From Thermoleophilaceae bacterium (GTDB taxonomy: Bacteria > Actinomycetota > Thermoleophilia > Solirubrobacterales > Thermoleophilaceae), in contig JACVRW010000020.1 of the NCBI GenBank assembly GCA_014534235.1, forward strand, positions 1 to 36,982: a DNA stretch of 36,982 nucleotides, given 5' to 3'. Within the stretch, counting starts at the first letter, position 1. Every line of letters starts with the position of its first letter. Positions 1-7,373 of this stretch are shown here, in pieces. The translations under genes and the position numbers were made by a program. The notes beneath the pieces are model-generated. The model saw nothing but the letters and a program-made list of their open reading frames with translations. It ran no database searches and was not told where the DNA came from.

Positions 1-120
1 AGAAGCGCGTGCGGAGCATTGCTACCTCGGGGTGTCCCGGGATCGGCGGCCGGCGCCAGCATATTCGCGACGAGTAGGGGCTGTCTTTATCTGGCGGTGA
101 GGGAAATCGCGGCGCGCGCG

Positions 121-292
121 CTGCATGGGGCTGCGGTTGATCAGACCAACGACAGCCTCGATGCGATGCGCTTCCACCAGCGGCGCGGCTTCCGTTTGGC
201 GGGGCTCCACCCGTGGCGGGGTCGACGAGAGCCGAGCGCGTCCGAAGTACTTCGAGGGCGCTGGCGGCTTCACGATCGAAGTCCTCCGTTGA
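121..292 (+). pseudogene. GNAT acetyltransferase C-terminal remnant
   Basis: A decayed C-terminal piece of a GNAT N-acetyltransferase can be read in three frames. Around 131-142 the peptide LRLI matches the strand before the acetyl-CoA loop. From 148 a second frame gives TNDSLDAMRFHQRRGFRLAG, the usual TTND-LDAxRFYQRRGFRL signature of this family. From 221 a third frame gives VDESRARPKYF and runs to a TGA at 290-292. At least two small indels therefore separate parts that would be one reading frame in an intact relative. No start codon or N-terminal half is visible, and the first 120 bases hold nothing I recognise. The remnant is convergent with the intact GNAT gene just downstream, but the two do not look like copies of each other. 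The family call is good; the exact limits are not. Confidence 0.6.
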
Positions 293-316
293 CCAGGCTG
301 GACCAGCGGGCCGAGC

Positions 317-790
317 TCAAAGCTCTCGCTCGTAGAAGTACTGGATGGGCCCGTCCGCCTTGCCTTCCCGATTACTGAAGCCGAGGCTCTCGTAGAGCCC
401 GCGGGCGGCGACGTCGTCCTCGCTCGTTCCGAGGTGCATGTCGGCGGCGCCCCTGTCGCGAGCGAGCTCGATCGCCGCCTCCATGAGCGCCCGGCCGAGC
501 CCCCGCCCGCGGCGCTCGGGCACCACGTACAGCTCCTCGAGATAACAGTCGAGGGACTCCCTCCACAGCGACGGTCGAAATCGGAGCAGCGCAAGGCCCT
601 CCGGCGGTTCTCCTCCAAGGACGACGGTGATCTCGCCGGCTTCGAGGAGCTCCCGGATCCGCTCAGTCAGGGCGCGCGGGCCTGGCGTGAAGTCCCCGTA
701 CTCGGTGTTGAAGTCATGAAGGAGCTGGGCGATCGTCTCGGCGTCGGCGACCTCTCCCAGGCGGACGGCGACGTCCGGCGGAGCGCTCAC
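317..790 (-). CDS. GNAT family N-acetyltransferase
   Basis: This 157-residue protein is a single-domain GNAT acetyltransferase, which would move an acetyl group from acetyl-CoA to an amine of a small molecule or protein; the acceptor cannot be told from sequence. The core signature is clear: LEELYVVPERRGRGLGRALM around residues 85-103 contains the Q/RxxGxG/A pyrophosphate-binding loop, followed by GTSEDDVAARGLYESLGF, the conserved beta5-alpha4 segment ending in a Tyr-x3-GF motif. The start is GTG at 790, and its first bases overlap the TGA of the DUF1992 gene upstream (GTGA, 4 nt), so the two are probably translated as a coupled pair. Length and domain are complete. The Asp/Glu-rich N-terminal part is typical of stand-alone GNATs of this group. 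Confidence 0.88.
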   Translation of the reverse strand: MSAPPDVAVRLGEVADAETIAQLLHDFNTEYGDFTPGPRALTERIRELLEAGEITVVLGGEPPEGLALLRFRPSLWRESLDCYLEELYVVPERRGRGLGRALMEAAIELARDRGAADMHLGTSEDDVAARGLYESLGFSNREGKADGPIQYFYEREL

Positions 791-1098
791 CGGCGCTCCA
801 TGAGCAACCGGTAGCGCAGCTCGGCGTCAGCGCGCAGCTGGGAGAGGCGCGCCCGCTCGGCGGGATCGCCGGTCTGGGCGATGAGGCTGCCGAGCCGCGC
901 GGCCTCCTTGCGCGCCTCGAGCTCCGGTGGCAGGCAGCCGGCGTTTCGCAGCAGCCTGTAACCCAGGCGAAGCTCCGGCTTCACCCGCGCGAGGCCATCC
1001 TCCGGCAACGGCCGACCCTTCCCGGGCAGGTTGTCGAACTTGCCCTCCGCCATGGCGGCGCGGATCTTCGTCTCGGCGAGCAGGGCAATGACGTCCAC
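787..1098 (-). CDS. DUF1992 (DnaJ C28-like) domain protein
   Basis: A 103-residue protein that is almost entirely a DUF1992 domain, the domain also found in DnaJ homologue subfamily C member 28. The diagnostic stretch AETKIRAAMAEGKFDNLPGKG lies at residues 7-27 and is followed by the usual PE-LRLGYRLLRNAGCLPPELE segment and a charged helical C-terminus. The molecular role of bacterial DUF1992 proteins is unknown. I chose the GTG at 1098 rather than a longer frame to 1251, because homology begins there and because a TACGCT -10 hexamer sits six bases before it on the minus strand, which suggests leaderless translation. The stop overlaps the GTG of the following GNAT gene by 4 nt, so the pair forms a two-gene operon. 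Confidence 0.82.
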   Translation of the reverse strand: MDVIALLAETKIRAAMAEGKFDNLPGKGRPLPEDGLARVKPELRLGYRLLRNAGCLPPELEARKEAARLGSLIAQTGDPAERARLSQLRADAELRYRLLMERR

Positions 1099-1104
1099 GC
1101 ATGC

Positions 1105-1110
1105 AGCGTA
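1105..1110 (-). promoter_or_regulatory. -10 element TACGCT, leaderless start of DUF1992 gene
   Basis: Read on the minus strand, TACGCT is followed by six bases and then the GTG start at 1098. It fits the TAnnnT consensus of actinobacterial housekeeping -10 hexamers and puts the expected transcription start at or beside the start codon. No clear -35 is seen. It is one of six such arrangements in the window. Confidence 0.5.
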
Positions 1111-1217
1111 GCCGCCGGCGCGCGACGCGCCGAGACCGCCCGGGAAACCACCACGTACGTGGGCACGGAGCCGGGAGGGGGGCCGCACCTCACGCGCCCT
1201 CCATCCGAGACGACGGG

Positions 1218-1229
1218 GAACATGCGTTC
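1218..1229 (+). promoter_or_regulatory. LexA (SOS) box GAAC-N4-GTTC
   Basis: GAACATGCGTTC is a perfect copy of the Gram-positive/actinobacterial LexA operator GAAC-N4-GTTC. It ends two bases before the ATG of dinB at 1232, so bound LexA would cover the promoter or transcription start. The divergent DUF1992 promoter lies about 110 bp away and is probably not affected. No lexA gene is in the window; control of dinB by the SOS response is inferred from the site and the gene together. Confidence 0.75.
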
Positions 1230-1231
1230 GT

Positions 1232-2416
1232 ATGCCGGCGCATGCGACCATTCTCCACGCGGACCTCGACGCCTTCTACGCGTCAGTCGAGCAGCGAGAC
1301 GATCCGCGGCTGCGCGGCCGGCCGGTCCTCGTCGGTACGTGGGTGGTCCTCGCGGCCAGCTACGAGGCGCGGGCGTACGGCGTTCGTGCGGGGATGGGCG
1401 GCGCCCGCGCGCGGCGGCTGTGTCCCCAGGCGATCGTGGTGGCGCCGCGGATGTCGGCCTATGAGGAGGCGAGCAGGGCGGTGTTCCGGCTCTTCGACGA
1501 GACGACGCCCATGGTCGAGGCGCTCTCGGTGGACGAGGCGTTCCTCGACGTTCGCGGGCTGGGGCGGATCGCCGGTTCACCCCGGGAGATCGCTGTCCGC
1601 CTGCGGCGGGAGGTCCGCAAGCGCATCGGCCTGCCGATCACCGTCGGGGTCGCCAGGACCAAGCACCTCGCGAAGGTGGCAAGCGGCGAGGCCAAGCCCG
1701 ACGGCCTGCTCGTGATCCCACCCGACCGCGAGCTGGAGTTCCTCCATCCGCTCCCCGTCGAGCGGCTATGGGGCGTCGGTCCGGCCACCGCAGCAAAGCT
1801 TCGGGCGCACGGGATCGCGACGGTCGGCGACGTGGCTTGCCTGCCCGAGCGGGCGCTGAGCGAGATCGTCGGCAGTGCAGCGGGCCGGCACCTCCATGCG
1901 CTGGCCCACAACCGGGACCCCCGCCGGGTTCAGGTGGGCCGCCGCCGGCGATCGATCGGGGCGCAGCGTGCGCTGGGCCGCATGCCGAGATCCTGGGAGG
2001 CGCTCGACGCCGTCGTGGTGGCGCTCGTCGACCGCCTCGCCCGCCGGCTGCGGGCTGCGCGGCGGGCCTGCCGCACGGTCCTGCTGCGCTTGCGATTCGA
2101 CGACTTCTCGCGCGCGACCCGCTCCCACACACTGGCGGAGGCGACCGCACGGACCCGGACCATCCTCGCGCTGGCCAGGGGGCTGCTTACGGCGGCCATG
2201 CCGGTGATCGAGCGCCGGGGCGTCACGCTCGTGGGGCTGACATTGACGAACCTCGAGGACGCGGCCGCCGTTCAGCTCGCGCTGCCGTTCGAGCGCTACG
2301 GCGCGCTCGACGCCACGCTCGACGTCGTGCGCGACCGCTTCGGATCCGGAGCGATCACCCGCGCCGCGCTCCTCGGCCGCGACGACGGCCCGTCGGTGCC
2401 GCTGCTCCCGGACTGA
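1232..2416 (+). CDS. dinB: DNA polymerase IV (DinB, Y-family)
   Basis: A complete 394-residue Y-family translesion DNA polymerase that copies past damaged bases with low fidelity. Catalytic acidic residues are present: DLDAFYASVEQ at 11-21 (first metal-binding Asp) and SVDEAFLDV at 99-107 (Asp101/Glu102). Palm and fingers motifs VVLAASYEARAYGVRAGM and the ITVGVARTKHLAKVAS segment follow. The thumb helix-hairpin-helix LWGVGPATAAKLRAHGI lies near residues 180-196, and the little-finger domain fills the C-terminal third. A C-terminal beta-clamp motif is plausible in the segment QLALPF near 350. The ATG at 1232 is directly preceded by a perfect LexA box, so SOS induction is expected. The gene is convergent with DUF2277 and ends 20 bp before it. 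Function is certain at family level. Confidence 0.95.
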   Translation: MPAHATILHADLDAFYASVEQRDDPRLRGRPVLVGTWVVLAASYEARAYGVRAGMGGARARRLCPQAIVVAPRMSAYEEASRAVFRLFDETTPMVEALSVDEAFLDVRGLGRIAGSPREIAVRLRREVRKRIGLPITVGVARTKHLAKVASGEAKPDGLLVIPPDRELEFLHPLPVERLWGVGPATAAKLRAHGIATVGDVACLPERALSEIVGSAAGRHLHALAHNRDPRRVQVGRRRRSIGAQRALGRMPRSWEALDAVVVALVDRLARRLRAARRACRTVLLRLRFDDFSRATRSHTLAEATARTRTILALARGLLTAAMPVIERRGVTLVGLTLTNLEDAAAVQLALPFERYGALDATLDVVRDRFGSGAITRAALLGRDDGPSVPLLPD

Positions 2417-2420
2417 GACC

Positions 2421-2436
2421 GGCCGGCGGGGCGGCC
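2421..2436. terminator. Short GC hairpin between convergent dinB and DUF2277
   Basis: GGCCG (2421-2425) pairs with CGGCC (2432-2436) around a six-base loop in the 20-bp gap between two convergent stop codons. It could act as a weak bidirectional terminator. The stem is only five pairs and no T-run follows on either strand, and such hairpins arise easily by chance in this base composition. Confidence 0.25.
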
Positions 2437-2706
2437 TCAGGCGGCGAAGCGCTCCGCCGACCGGGCGCGCCGCTTGGCCGCTTCCGCCTCGCGGTCCCTG
2501 GGTGGCGCCGAGGTCACGAGCGCGTCGAGCAGGCGAGCCGTGGCATCCGCGACCTCGTCGACGGCGCGGTCGAAGGCCTCGGCATTCGCCCGTGAGGGCT
2601 TCGACGAGCCGCTGACCTTGCGGACGTACTGGAGTGCCGCCGCGCGAATCTCCTCCTGCGTCGCGGGCGGATCGAAGTTGTGGAGCGTACGGATGTTGCG
2701 ACACAT
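2437..2706 (-). CDS. DUF2277 family protein
   Basis: This 89-residue protein belongs to DUF2277, a small family of unknown function found mainly in actinobacteria and some proteobacteria. The family signature is at the extreme N-terminus, MCRNIRTLHNFDPPAT, followed by EEIRAAALQYVRKVSGSSKP and the second helix NAEAFDRAVDEVADATARLL. The C-terminus is a charged helix rich in Arg, Glu and Ala. I start at the ATG at 2706 because family members begin with MCRNI; the frame is open eleven codons further upstream but without homology. A TACGCT hexamer seven bases before this ATG supports a leaderless transcript. It is divergent from the CsoR-like gene. Confidence 0.85.
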   Translation of the reverse strand: MCRNIRTLHNFDPPATQEEIRAAALQYVRKVSGSSKPSRANAEAFDRAVDEVADATARLLDALVTSAPPRDREAEAAKRRARSAERFAA

Positions 2707-2713
2707 GACGAGG

Positions 2714-2719
2714 AGCGTA
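2714..2719 (-). promoter_or_regulatory. -10 element TACGCT, leaderless start of DUF2277 gene
   Basis: On the minus strand TACGCT is followed by seven bases and the ATG at 2706, the ideal -10 to +1 distance, so the transcript should begin on the start codon. The hexamer is the same as that before the DUF1992 gene. No Shine-Dalgarno sequence is needed or seen. Confidence 0.5.
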
Positions 2720-2793
2720 TCGATATGTCCTTGGCGCATACGGCCGGGGGTACTGGTACGCTCGGACGGTCAAGGGCTCCGAAGGGGACGAAG

Positions 2794-3095
2794 ATGGCCA
2801 GCGCTCAGCCAACTCGCAAGACGGATACAGCGCGAGCAGGGAGCAGCTGCTGAACCGACTGCGCCGCATCGAGGGCCAGGTCCGCGGCGTTGAGCGGATG
2901 GTCGAGGAGGACCGCTACTGCATCGACATCGTGACCCAGATCTCGGCCGTCCAGGCCGCTCTGGACAAGGTCGCGCTCGGCCTCCTCGACGACCACGCCG
3001 GGCACTGCATCATCGGCGGCGCAGCGGACCAGGCGCCCGAGGAGCTGAAGGACGAGCTGATGTCCGCGGTCGGGCGCCTCATGCGCCGCGGGTAG
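2794..3095 (+). CDS. CsoR/FrmR-family metal-sensing repressor, apparent N-terminal frameshift
   Basis: The body is a CsoR-family (DUF156) four-helix DNA-binding repressor, usually a Cu(I) sensor that releases DNA when metal binds. The signature RLRRIEGQVRGVERMVEEDR and the ligands Cys in DRYCID plus His/Cys in DDHAGHC, the C-H-C set of copper CsoR proteins, are present. The frame carrying them has no start codon before the ATG at 2898, which would remove helix 1. A convincing start exists one frame away: ATG 2794 with AAGGGGA five bases upstream, giving MASAQPTRKT. That frame must lose one base near 2821-2823 to continue into GYSASREQLLNRL. So either a single base is missing here, by mutation or sequencing error, or a -1 frameshift is used. 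No copper transporter or chaperone gene is adjacent. The family call is firm; integrity is in doubt. Confidence 0.8.
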
Positions 3096-3138
3096 CTGCT
3101 CGCGAGCTTCTCGAGGCAAGGGGCGCGCGATACGCGAG

Positions 3139-3168
3139 TTGCCTTTCTGCGGCGGCGATCAGTAGGCT
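3139..3168 (+). promoter_or_regulatory. Predicted sigma-A-type promoter for desaturase
   Basis: TTGCCT (3139-3144) and TAGGCT (3163-3168) are separated by 18 bases and match -35 (TTGnnn) and -10 (TAnnnT) elements. Transcription would start near 3175, leaving a leader of about 70 nt before the desaturase GTG at 3246. This is the only promoter in the window where both hexamers look reasonable. Confidence 0.45.
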
Positions 3169-3245
3169 GCCCGCGCCTAAGTCGCCGGGCTGGCGCGTGC
3201 TGTCACGCGCCGGCGACGAATCCCGGGCCCGTACGAGGATGGGCC

Positions 3246-4211
3246 GTGACCAAAGGCTCGGAGGGGGCCGTGATCGAGCGTGAGAAGTCGCCGGCTGTAG
3301 AGGTGGAGCCGGTCCTGCATGAGACCCGGGACCGGATCATCACCGCCGTGGTGACGGTCGTCCCAATTGTCGCAATGCTCGCGGTCGGCTGGCAGGCCTG
3401 GGCCGATTTGCTGCATTGGAGCGACGTCGCCGTGTTCGCCGTCATGTACGTCGCGACCGGGCTGGGCATCACCGTGGGGTTCCACCGCTACCTCACCCAC
3501 CGCAGCTTCAGGACGAGCCGTCCGTTGCGGGCGGTGCTCGCAATTCTGGGCTCAGCCGCGATCGAGGGTCCGGTCATCTCCTGGGTGGCCGACCACCGCA
3601 AGCACCATCGCTTCTCGGACCGCGAGGGTGATCCGCACAGCCCGCACGTCGGACACGAGGGCGGGTGGAGAGGGGCGCTCGCGGGGCTTGCGCACGCGCA
3701 TCTCGGCTGGCTCTTCGTCCACAGCCAGCGCGGAGCCCGCCTGCGCTACGCGCCCGACCTCGTGAAGGACCCGATAGTGAGCTTCGTCGACAGGACCTTT
3801 CTCCTGTGGGCGCTCGGCGGGCTCGCCGCGGCGTTCGGCCTCGGTTGGGCTATCGGCGGAACACTGTTCGCCGCCCTGACCGGCCTGCTGTGGGGCGGCG
3901 GCGTGCGCATGCTGGTCGTCCACCACGTGACCTACAGCATCAACTCGCTCTGCCACTTCTTCGGTCGGCGCCGCTTTGCGACGCCGGATCACTCGCGCAA
4001 CCTGCTCTGGCTCGCGCTGCCCTCCTTCGGCGAGTCGTGGCACAACAACCACCATGCCTTCCCGACTTCGGCGTTCCACGGCCTGCGCCGCTGGGAGCTC
4101 GATCCGTCGGCGCTCGTCATCCGCGCGCTGGAGGCAGTCGGGCTGGTCTGGGGCGTCGTGCGGATCGAGTCGGCGCGCCAGGCCCGCAAGGCGGTCGCCG
4201 AGACCGCATAA
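3246..4211 (+). CDS. Acyl-CoA/acyl-lipid desaturase (delta-9 type)
   Basis: A 321-residue membrane di-iron fatty acyl desaturase that introduces a cis double bond into acyl chains, most likely at delta-9. All three histidine boxes are present: HRYLTH near residue 79, DHRKHHR near 116 and HNNHH near 268, with the family spacing. Hydrophobic segments lie near 35-70, 90-110 and 180-230. Two in-frame GTG starts are possible: 3246, and 3270, which has a strong GGAGGGGG just before it; I keep the longer form. The stop is five bases before the GTG of the cyclopropane-fatty-acid synthase gene, so the two are one transcription unit. That order makes sense, because the methyltransferase acts on the double bond made by the desaturase. 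Confidence 0.9.
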   Translation: MTKGSEGAVIEREKSPAVEVEPVLHETRDRIITAVVTVVPIVAMLAVGWQAWADLLHWSDVAVFAVMYVATGLGITVGFHRYLTHRSFRTSRPLRAVLAILGSAAIEGPVISWVADHRKHHRFSDREGDPHSPHVGHEGGWRGALAGLAHAHLGWLFVHSQRGARLRYAPDLVKDPIVSFVDRTFLLWALGGLAAAFGLGWAIGGTLFAALTGLLWGGGVRMLVVHHVTYSINSLCHFFGRRRFATPDHSRNLLWLALPSFGESWHNNHHAFPTSAFHGLRRWELDPSALVIRALEAVGLVWGVVRIESARQARKAVAETA

Positions 4212-4216
4212 GTCCC

Positions 4217-5437
4217 GTGCCGGCTCGGACGGCCCCGCTTCGCAGGGAGCTCGAGACGGCTCTGCCGGTGCGTCCCTTCTCGGTGGAGTTCTGGGATGGC
4301 ACCGGCCTCGCGTCCACGAGCGGGGACGGTCCGACGTTCCGCGTCCGCTCTCCGGACGCGCTGGCCTACGCGCTGCGAGCACCGGGGCAGCTCGGCCTCG
4401 GCCGGGCCTACGTCTCGGGCGAGCTCGAGGTCGATGACCTCGATGCGGCGATCGAGCTGCTCGGGCGCTGGAAGCCGCCGCCGCTCGACCGCGCCGCTCG
4501 CGCCCGCCTGGCCGTGGCCGCAGCGCGTGCCTTCGGCCTGCGGCGCCCGCCGCCGGTGCCCACGGCCGAGCTGCGGCCGCGCGGTCGCCGTCACAGCCGG
4601 GTCCGGGACGCGCGCGCTGTGCGCCACCACTACGACCTTCCCGGCGAGTTCTTCGCGCTGTTCCTCGACCAGTCGATGACGTACAGCTGCGCGCTGTTCT
4701 CGCGCGGCGCCACCACGCTGGAGGAGGCCCAGGAGGCGAAGCTCGAGCTGGTCTGCCGGAAGCTCACGCTCGAGTCGGGAGATCGAGTACTCGACATCGG
4801 CTGCGGATGGGGCAGCTTCGCGATCCACGCCGCGACGAGACATGGGGCGCGCGTGCTCGGCATTACCCTCTCCCGGCCGCAGGCCGACCTGGCGCGTCGC
4901 CGGGTGGCCGAGCTCGGCCTCGACGACCGGGTGGAGATCAGGGTGGCCGACTACCGTGTCCTCGACGAGCCGCCGTTCGACGCTGTCGTAAGCATCGGGA
5001 TGGTCGAACACGTCGGGGCGAGCCAGATCGACGTCTACGCTCGGCAGGTCGCGCGCCTCCTGCGCCCTGGCGGGCGCGCCCTCAACCACGGGATCGCCCG
5101 CCTCCGCCACGGCGATCCCGAGGCGGGACCATTCTCCGAGCGCTACGTGTTCCCGGACGCGGCGCCGCTCCATCTCTCGCGGGTGCTGCTAGCCCTGGAG
5201 CGGGCCGGCCTCGTCACCGACCATGTCGAGGGCTTCGCCGAGGACTACGCGACGACGCTCACGTACTGGCTCACCCGGCTCGAGGACCGCCTGGACGAGG
5301 CCGTTCGGCTTGTCGGCCCCGAGCGGGTCCGGGTGTGGCGCCTCTACCTGCGCGCGGCCCGCAACGGCTTCCGTAACGGCTTTACCTCCGTGTATCAGGT
5401 GCGCTGCCGCCCGGCTCAGCCCCGCGGTGCCGCGTAG
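4217..5437 (+). CDS. Cyclopropane-fatty-acyl-phospholipid synthase family methyltransferase
   Basis: A 406-residue S-adenosylmethionine-dependent methyltransferase of the CFA synthase/mycolic acid methyltransferase family. These add a methylene or methyl carbon across the cis double bond of phospholipid acyl chains at the membrane. The N-terminal lipid-binding part (about 1-120) is followed by HHYDLPGEFFALFLDQSMTY, the SAM motif I VLDIGCGWGSFAIHAA, the SRPQ segment, IGMVEHVG, and the C-terminal YVFPDAAPLHLS region. The frame is open far upstream, but GTG 4217, six bases after the desaturase stop, is the likely start; GTG 4268 is an alternative. No FAD-linked BfaA-like reductase is adjacent, so a cyclopropane product is more likely than a 10-methyl chain. 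Its 3' end overlaps the convergent hemolysin III gene by 22 bp. Confidence 0.88.
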   Translation: MPARTAPLRRELETALPVRPFSVEFWDGTGLASTSGDGPTFRVRSPDALAYALRAPGQLGLGRAYVSGELEVDDLDAAIELLGRWKPPPLDRAARARLAVAAARAFGLRRPPPVPTAELRPRGRRHSRVRDARAVRHHYDLPGEFFALFLDQSMTYSCALFSRGATTLEEAQEAKLELVCRKLTLESGDRVLDIGCGWGSFAIHAATRHGARVLGITLSRPQADLARRRVAELGLDDRVEIRVADYRVLDEPPFDAVVSIGMVEHVGASQIDVYARQVARLLRPGGRALNHGIARLRHGDPEAGPFSERYVFPDAAPLHLSRVLLALERAGLVTDHVEGFAEDYATTLTYWLTRLEDRLDEAVRLVGPERVRVWRLYLRAARNGFRNGFTSVYQVRCRPAQPRGAA

Positions 5438-6099
5438 GCGGCGACGGCGATGAAGTGGGCGGCCGCGGCCAAGACCACGAGCACGTGGAAGAGCTCGTGA
5501 TACCCGAATACGCCGGGGCGAGGGTTGGGACGGCGGCGGGCGTAGATCACCGCCCCCGCGGTGTAGGCGACGCCGCCAGCTGCCAGCAGGGCGAGCGCGC
5601 CGACGCCGGTCCGCTCGACGAGCTGCGGTAGCGCGATCAGCGAGAACCACCCGAGGGCTACATAGGCCGCCGCGGTGAGCCACTTCGGCGCCTGAATCCA
5701 CACGAGCGTGAACACGATGCCGGCCAGCGCGCCGCCCCAGACACCCAGCAGCACGACCTCGGCGAGCGGCTCCGACAGGACCAGCGTGGCGAAGGGCGTG
5801 TAGGTCGCCGCGATCAGCACGAAGATCATCGAGTGGTCGAGCCGGCGCATCCACTGCCTGACGGCCGGCCGCCAGGTGACACGGTGGTAGAGCGCGCTCG
5901 TACCGAAGAGGGCGCACAGCGCCGCGGCGTAGACCGCGCACGCCAGGGTGGCCCGGCCGGCCGGGGCAAGGACCACGAGCACGATCCCCGCCACGAGCGC
6001 GACGAAGAACGACCATTGGTGGACGACGCCGCGCAGTTTCGGCCTGACGGGGTACTCGCGCGCGGCGACGGTCGGTGGGGGCCCCTGCATGGCGTGCAT
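5416..6099 (-). CDS. Hemolysin III / PAQR-type membrane protein
   Basis: A 227-residue seven-helix membrane protein of the hemolysin III (TrhA/YqfA) family, related to eukaryotic adiponectin and progestin receptors. The metal-site residues of the superfamily are all visible: Ser-x3-His in TSALYHRV, an Asp in RRLDHSMIF, and His-x3-His in YHELFHVLVV near the C-terminus. Bacterial members have been tied to membrane fluidity and fatty-acid homeostasis, which fits the neighbouring desaturase, CFA synthase and acyl-CoA dehydrogenase. The start ATG at 6099 shares one base with the TGA of the acyl-CoA dehydrogenase (TGATG), so translation is coupled. An ATG at 6090 is also possible. A haemolytic role should not be inferred from the family name. 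Confidence 0.88.
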   Translation of the reverse strand: MHAMQGPPPTVAAREYPVRPKLRGVVHQWSFFVALVAGIVLVVLAPAGRATLACAVYAAALCALFGTSALYHRVTWRPAVRQWMRRLDHSMIFVLIAATYTPFATLVLSEPLAEVVLLGVWGGALAGIVFTLVWIQAPKWLTAAAYVALGWFSLIALPQLVERTGVGALALLAAGGVAYTAGAVIYARRRPNPRPGVFGYHELFHVLVVLAAAAHFIAVAAYAAPRG

Positions 6100-7331
6100 C
6101 AGCGGATCTGCATCCCCGAGATCGCGCGGGCAATGACGAGCCGCTGGATCTCGGAGGTCCCTTCGAAGATCGTGTAGATCTTCGCATCGCGGTGCATCCG
6201 CTCGACCGGGTACTCGCGCGTGTAGCCGTTCCCGCCGAGTATCTGCATCGCCCGCTCGGTCACCCAGACCGCCACCTCGCCGGCCTTCAGCTTGGACATC
6301 GACCCCTCGGCGGCGTCGAACGGCTTGCCCTGGCGACCCATCCACGAGGCCCGCCAGATGAGCAGCCGGGCGGCGTCGATCTCGAGCTTCATGTCGGCCA
6401 GCGCGAATGCGATCGCCTGGTTCTCGATGATCGGCCGGCCGAACTGCTCGCGCTGCCCCGCGTAGTCGAGCGCGTACTCGTATGCGGCCCGGGCGATTCC
6501 GAGCGCCTGGGCGCCGACCGTGGGGCGCGAGAGCTCGAACGTTCGCATCGCCGCCTGGCCATTGCCACGCGCTCCCTCCCGGGCCCGGGCGATGCGCTCG
6601 TCGAGCTTGTCCTTGCCCCCGAGGAGGCAGGTGCCCGGTACGCGACAATCGTCGAGGAAGACGTCGGCCGTGTGCGAGGCCCGTAACCCGTGCTTCTTCA
6701 GCTTCGACCCCATCTCGAGGCCGCGCGTGCCGGGTGGGATGACGAACGCCGCCTGGCCGCGAGCCCCGAGCTCCGGCTCCACGGACGCGACCACCACGTG
6801 CACCGCGGCTATGCCGCCGTTCGTGGCCCACGCCTTCTGCCCGGTCAGGACCCACTCGTCCTTGGCCGGGTCGTAGCGGGCCCGGGTTCGCAGGGACGAG
6901 ACGTCGGAGCCCGCGTTCGGCTCGGACACGCAGAAGGCGCCCACCGCCGGCTCGTCCGCGGTCCCGTAGCACTGTGGCACCCACTCGCCCAGCTGCTCGG
7001 GGGTTCCGGCCGAGTAGATCGCGGCCACCGGCAGCGAGCTGCCCATAATCGACATGCCGATCCCGGCGTCGCCCCAGAAGAGCTCCTCGCTGGCCAGGGC
7101 GAGCGACAGCCCGGTGGGATCCGTCCAGAACTGCGCCAGGGCCTCGAAGCCGTAGAGCCCGATCCGTGCCGCCTCCTGGATCACGGGCCAGGGGGTCTCC
7201 TCCCGCTCGTCCCACTCCGCCGCCGCGGGGCGCACCACCCGCTCGGCGAACCCGTGCACCCAATCCCGCACGGCGCGCTGGTCGTCGGAGAGCTCCAGTG
7301 AGAACACCGCTGGCTCGGCCGTCGTGGTCAT
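6099..7331 (-). CDS. Acyl-CoA dehydrogenase family protein
   Basis: A 410-residue FAD-dependent acyl-CoA dehydrogenase, which makes the trans-2 double bond in an acyl-CoA, either in beta-oxidation or in amino-acid and aromatic-acid breakdown. The N-terminal helical domain is followed by the flavin/substrate signature [19 protein letters not shown] and the beta-domain. The C-terminal helical domain carries [30 protein letters not shown] and [12 protein letters not shown], where the Glu is at the usual catalytic-base position. It most resembles glutaryl/isobutyryl-type short-chain enzymes in layout, but the substrate is not resolved. ATG 7331 is chosen; GTG 7352 is possible. It is divergent from a PucR-type regulator with only 42 bp between starts, suggesting local control, and is coupled to the hemolysin III gene. 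Confidence 0.92.
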   Translation of the reverse strand: MTTTAEPAVFSLELSDDQRAVRDWVHGFAERVVRPAAAEWDEREETPWPVIQEAARIGLYGFEALAQFWTDPTGLSLALASEELFWGDAGIGMSIMGSSLPVAAIYSAGTPEQLGEWVPQCYGTADEPAVGAFCVSEPNAGSDVSSLRTRARYDPAKDEWVLTGQKAWATNGGIAAVHVVVASVEPELGARGQAAFVIPPGTRGLEMGSKLKKHGLRASHTADVFLDDCRVPGTCLLGGKDKLDERIARAREGARGNGQAAMRTFELSRPTVGAQALGIARAAYEYALDYAGQREQFGRPIIENQAIAFALADMKLEIDAARLLIWRASWMGRQGKPFDAAEGSMSKLKAGEVAVWVTERAMQILGGNGYTREYPVERMHRDAKIYTIFEGTSEIQRLVIARAISGMQIR

Positions 7332-7340
7332 GACCCTAAG

Positions 7341-7360
7341 CTTCGTAAGCACTTCCGAAG
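7341..7360. promoter_or_regulatory. Inverted repeat between acyl-CoA dehydrogenase and pucR-like genes
   Basis: CTTCG (7341-7345) and CGAAG (7356-7360) form an inverted repeat with a ten-base spacer in the 42-bp gap between two divergent starts. The spacing suits one helical turn and it could be an operator for the adjacent PucR-type regulator. The right arm is also part of the regulator's GAAGGAG Shine-Dalgarno sequence, so the symmetry may be partly accidental. Confidence 0.3.
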
Positions 7361-7373
7361 GAGTCTGCGCCTA

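Noticed and set aside
1101-1715. Long open frames overlapping dinB and other genes on both strands
   Set aside because: They are products of the high GC content. They are Arg/Pro/Ala-rich, show no family motifs, and overlap genes with clear conserved motifs.
2739-2793. CsoR operator in the gap before the CsoR-like gene
   Set aside because: GTAC occurs twice (GGTACTGGTACG), but the GC-rich palindrome typical of CsoR sites is not formed.
3665-4216. Upstream extension of the CFA-synthase frame through the desaturase gene
   Set aside because: The extension lies in another frame of an obvious desaturase and has no homology; GTG 4217 just after the desaturase stop is a natural start.
6100-7263. 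Extension of the hemolysin III frame through the acyl-CoA dehydrogenase
   Set aside because: The extra 390 codons are a shadow of the dehydrogenase; the membrane protein starts at the TGATG junction.
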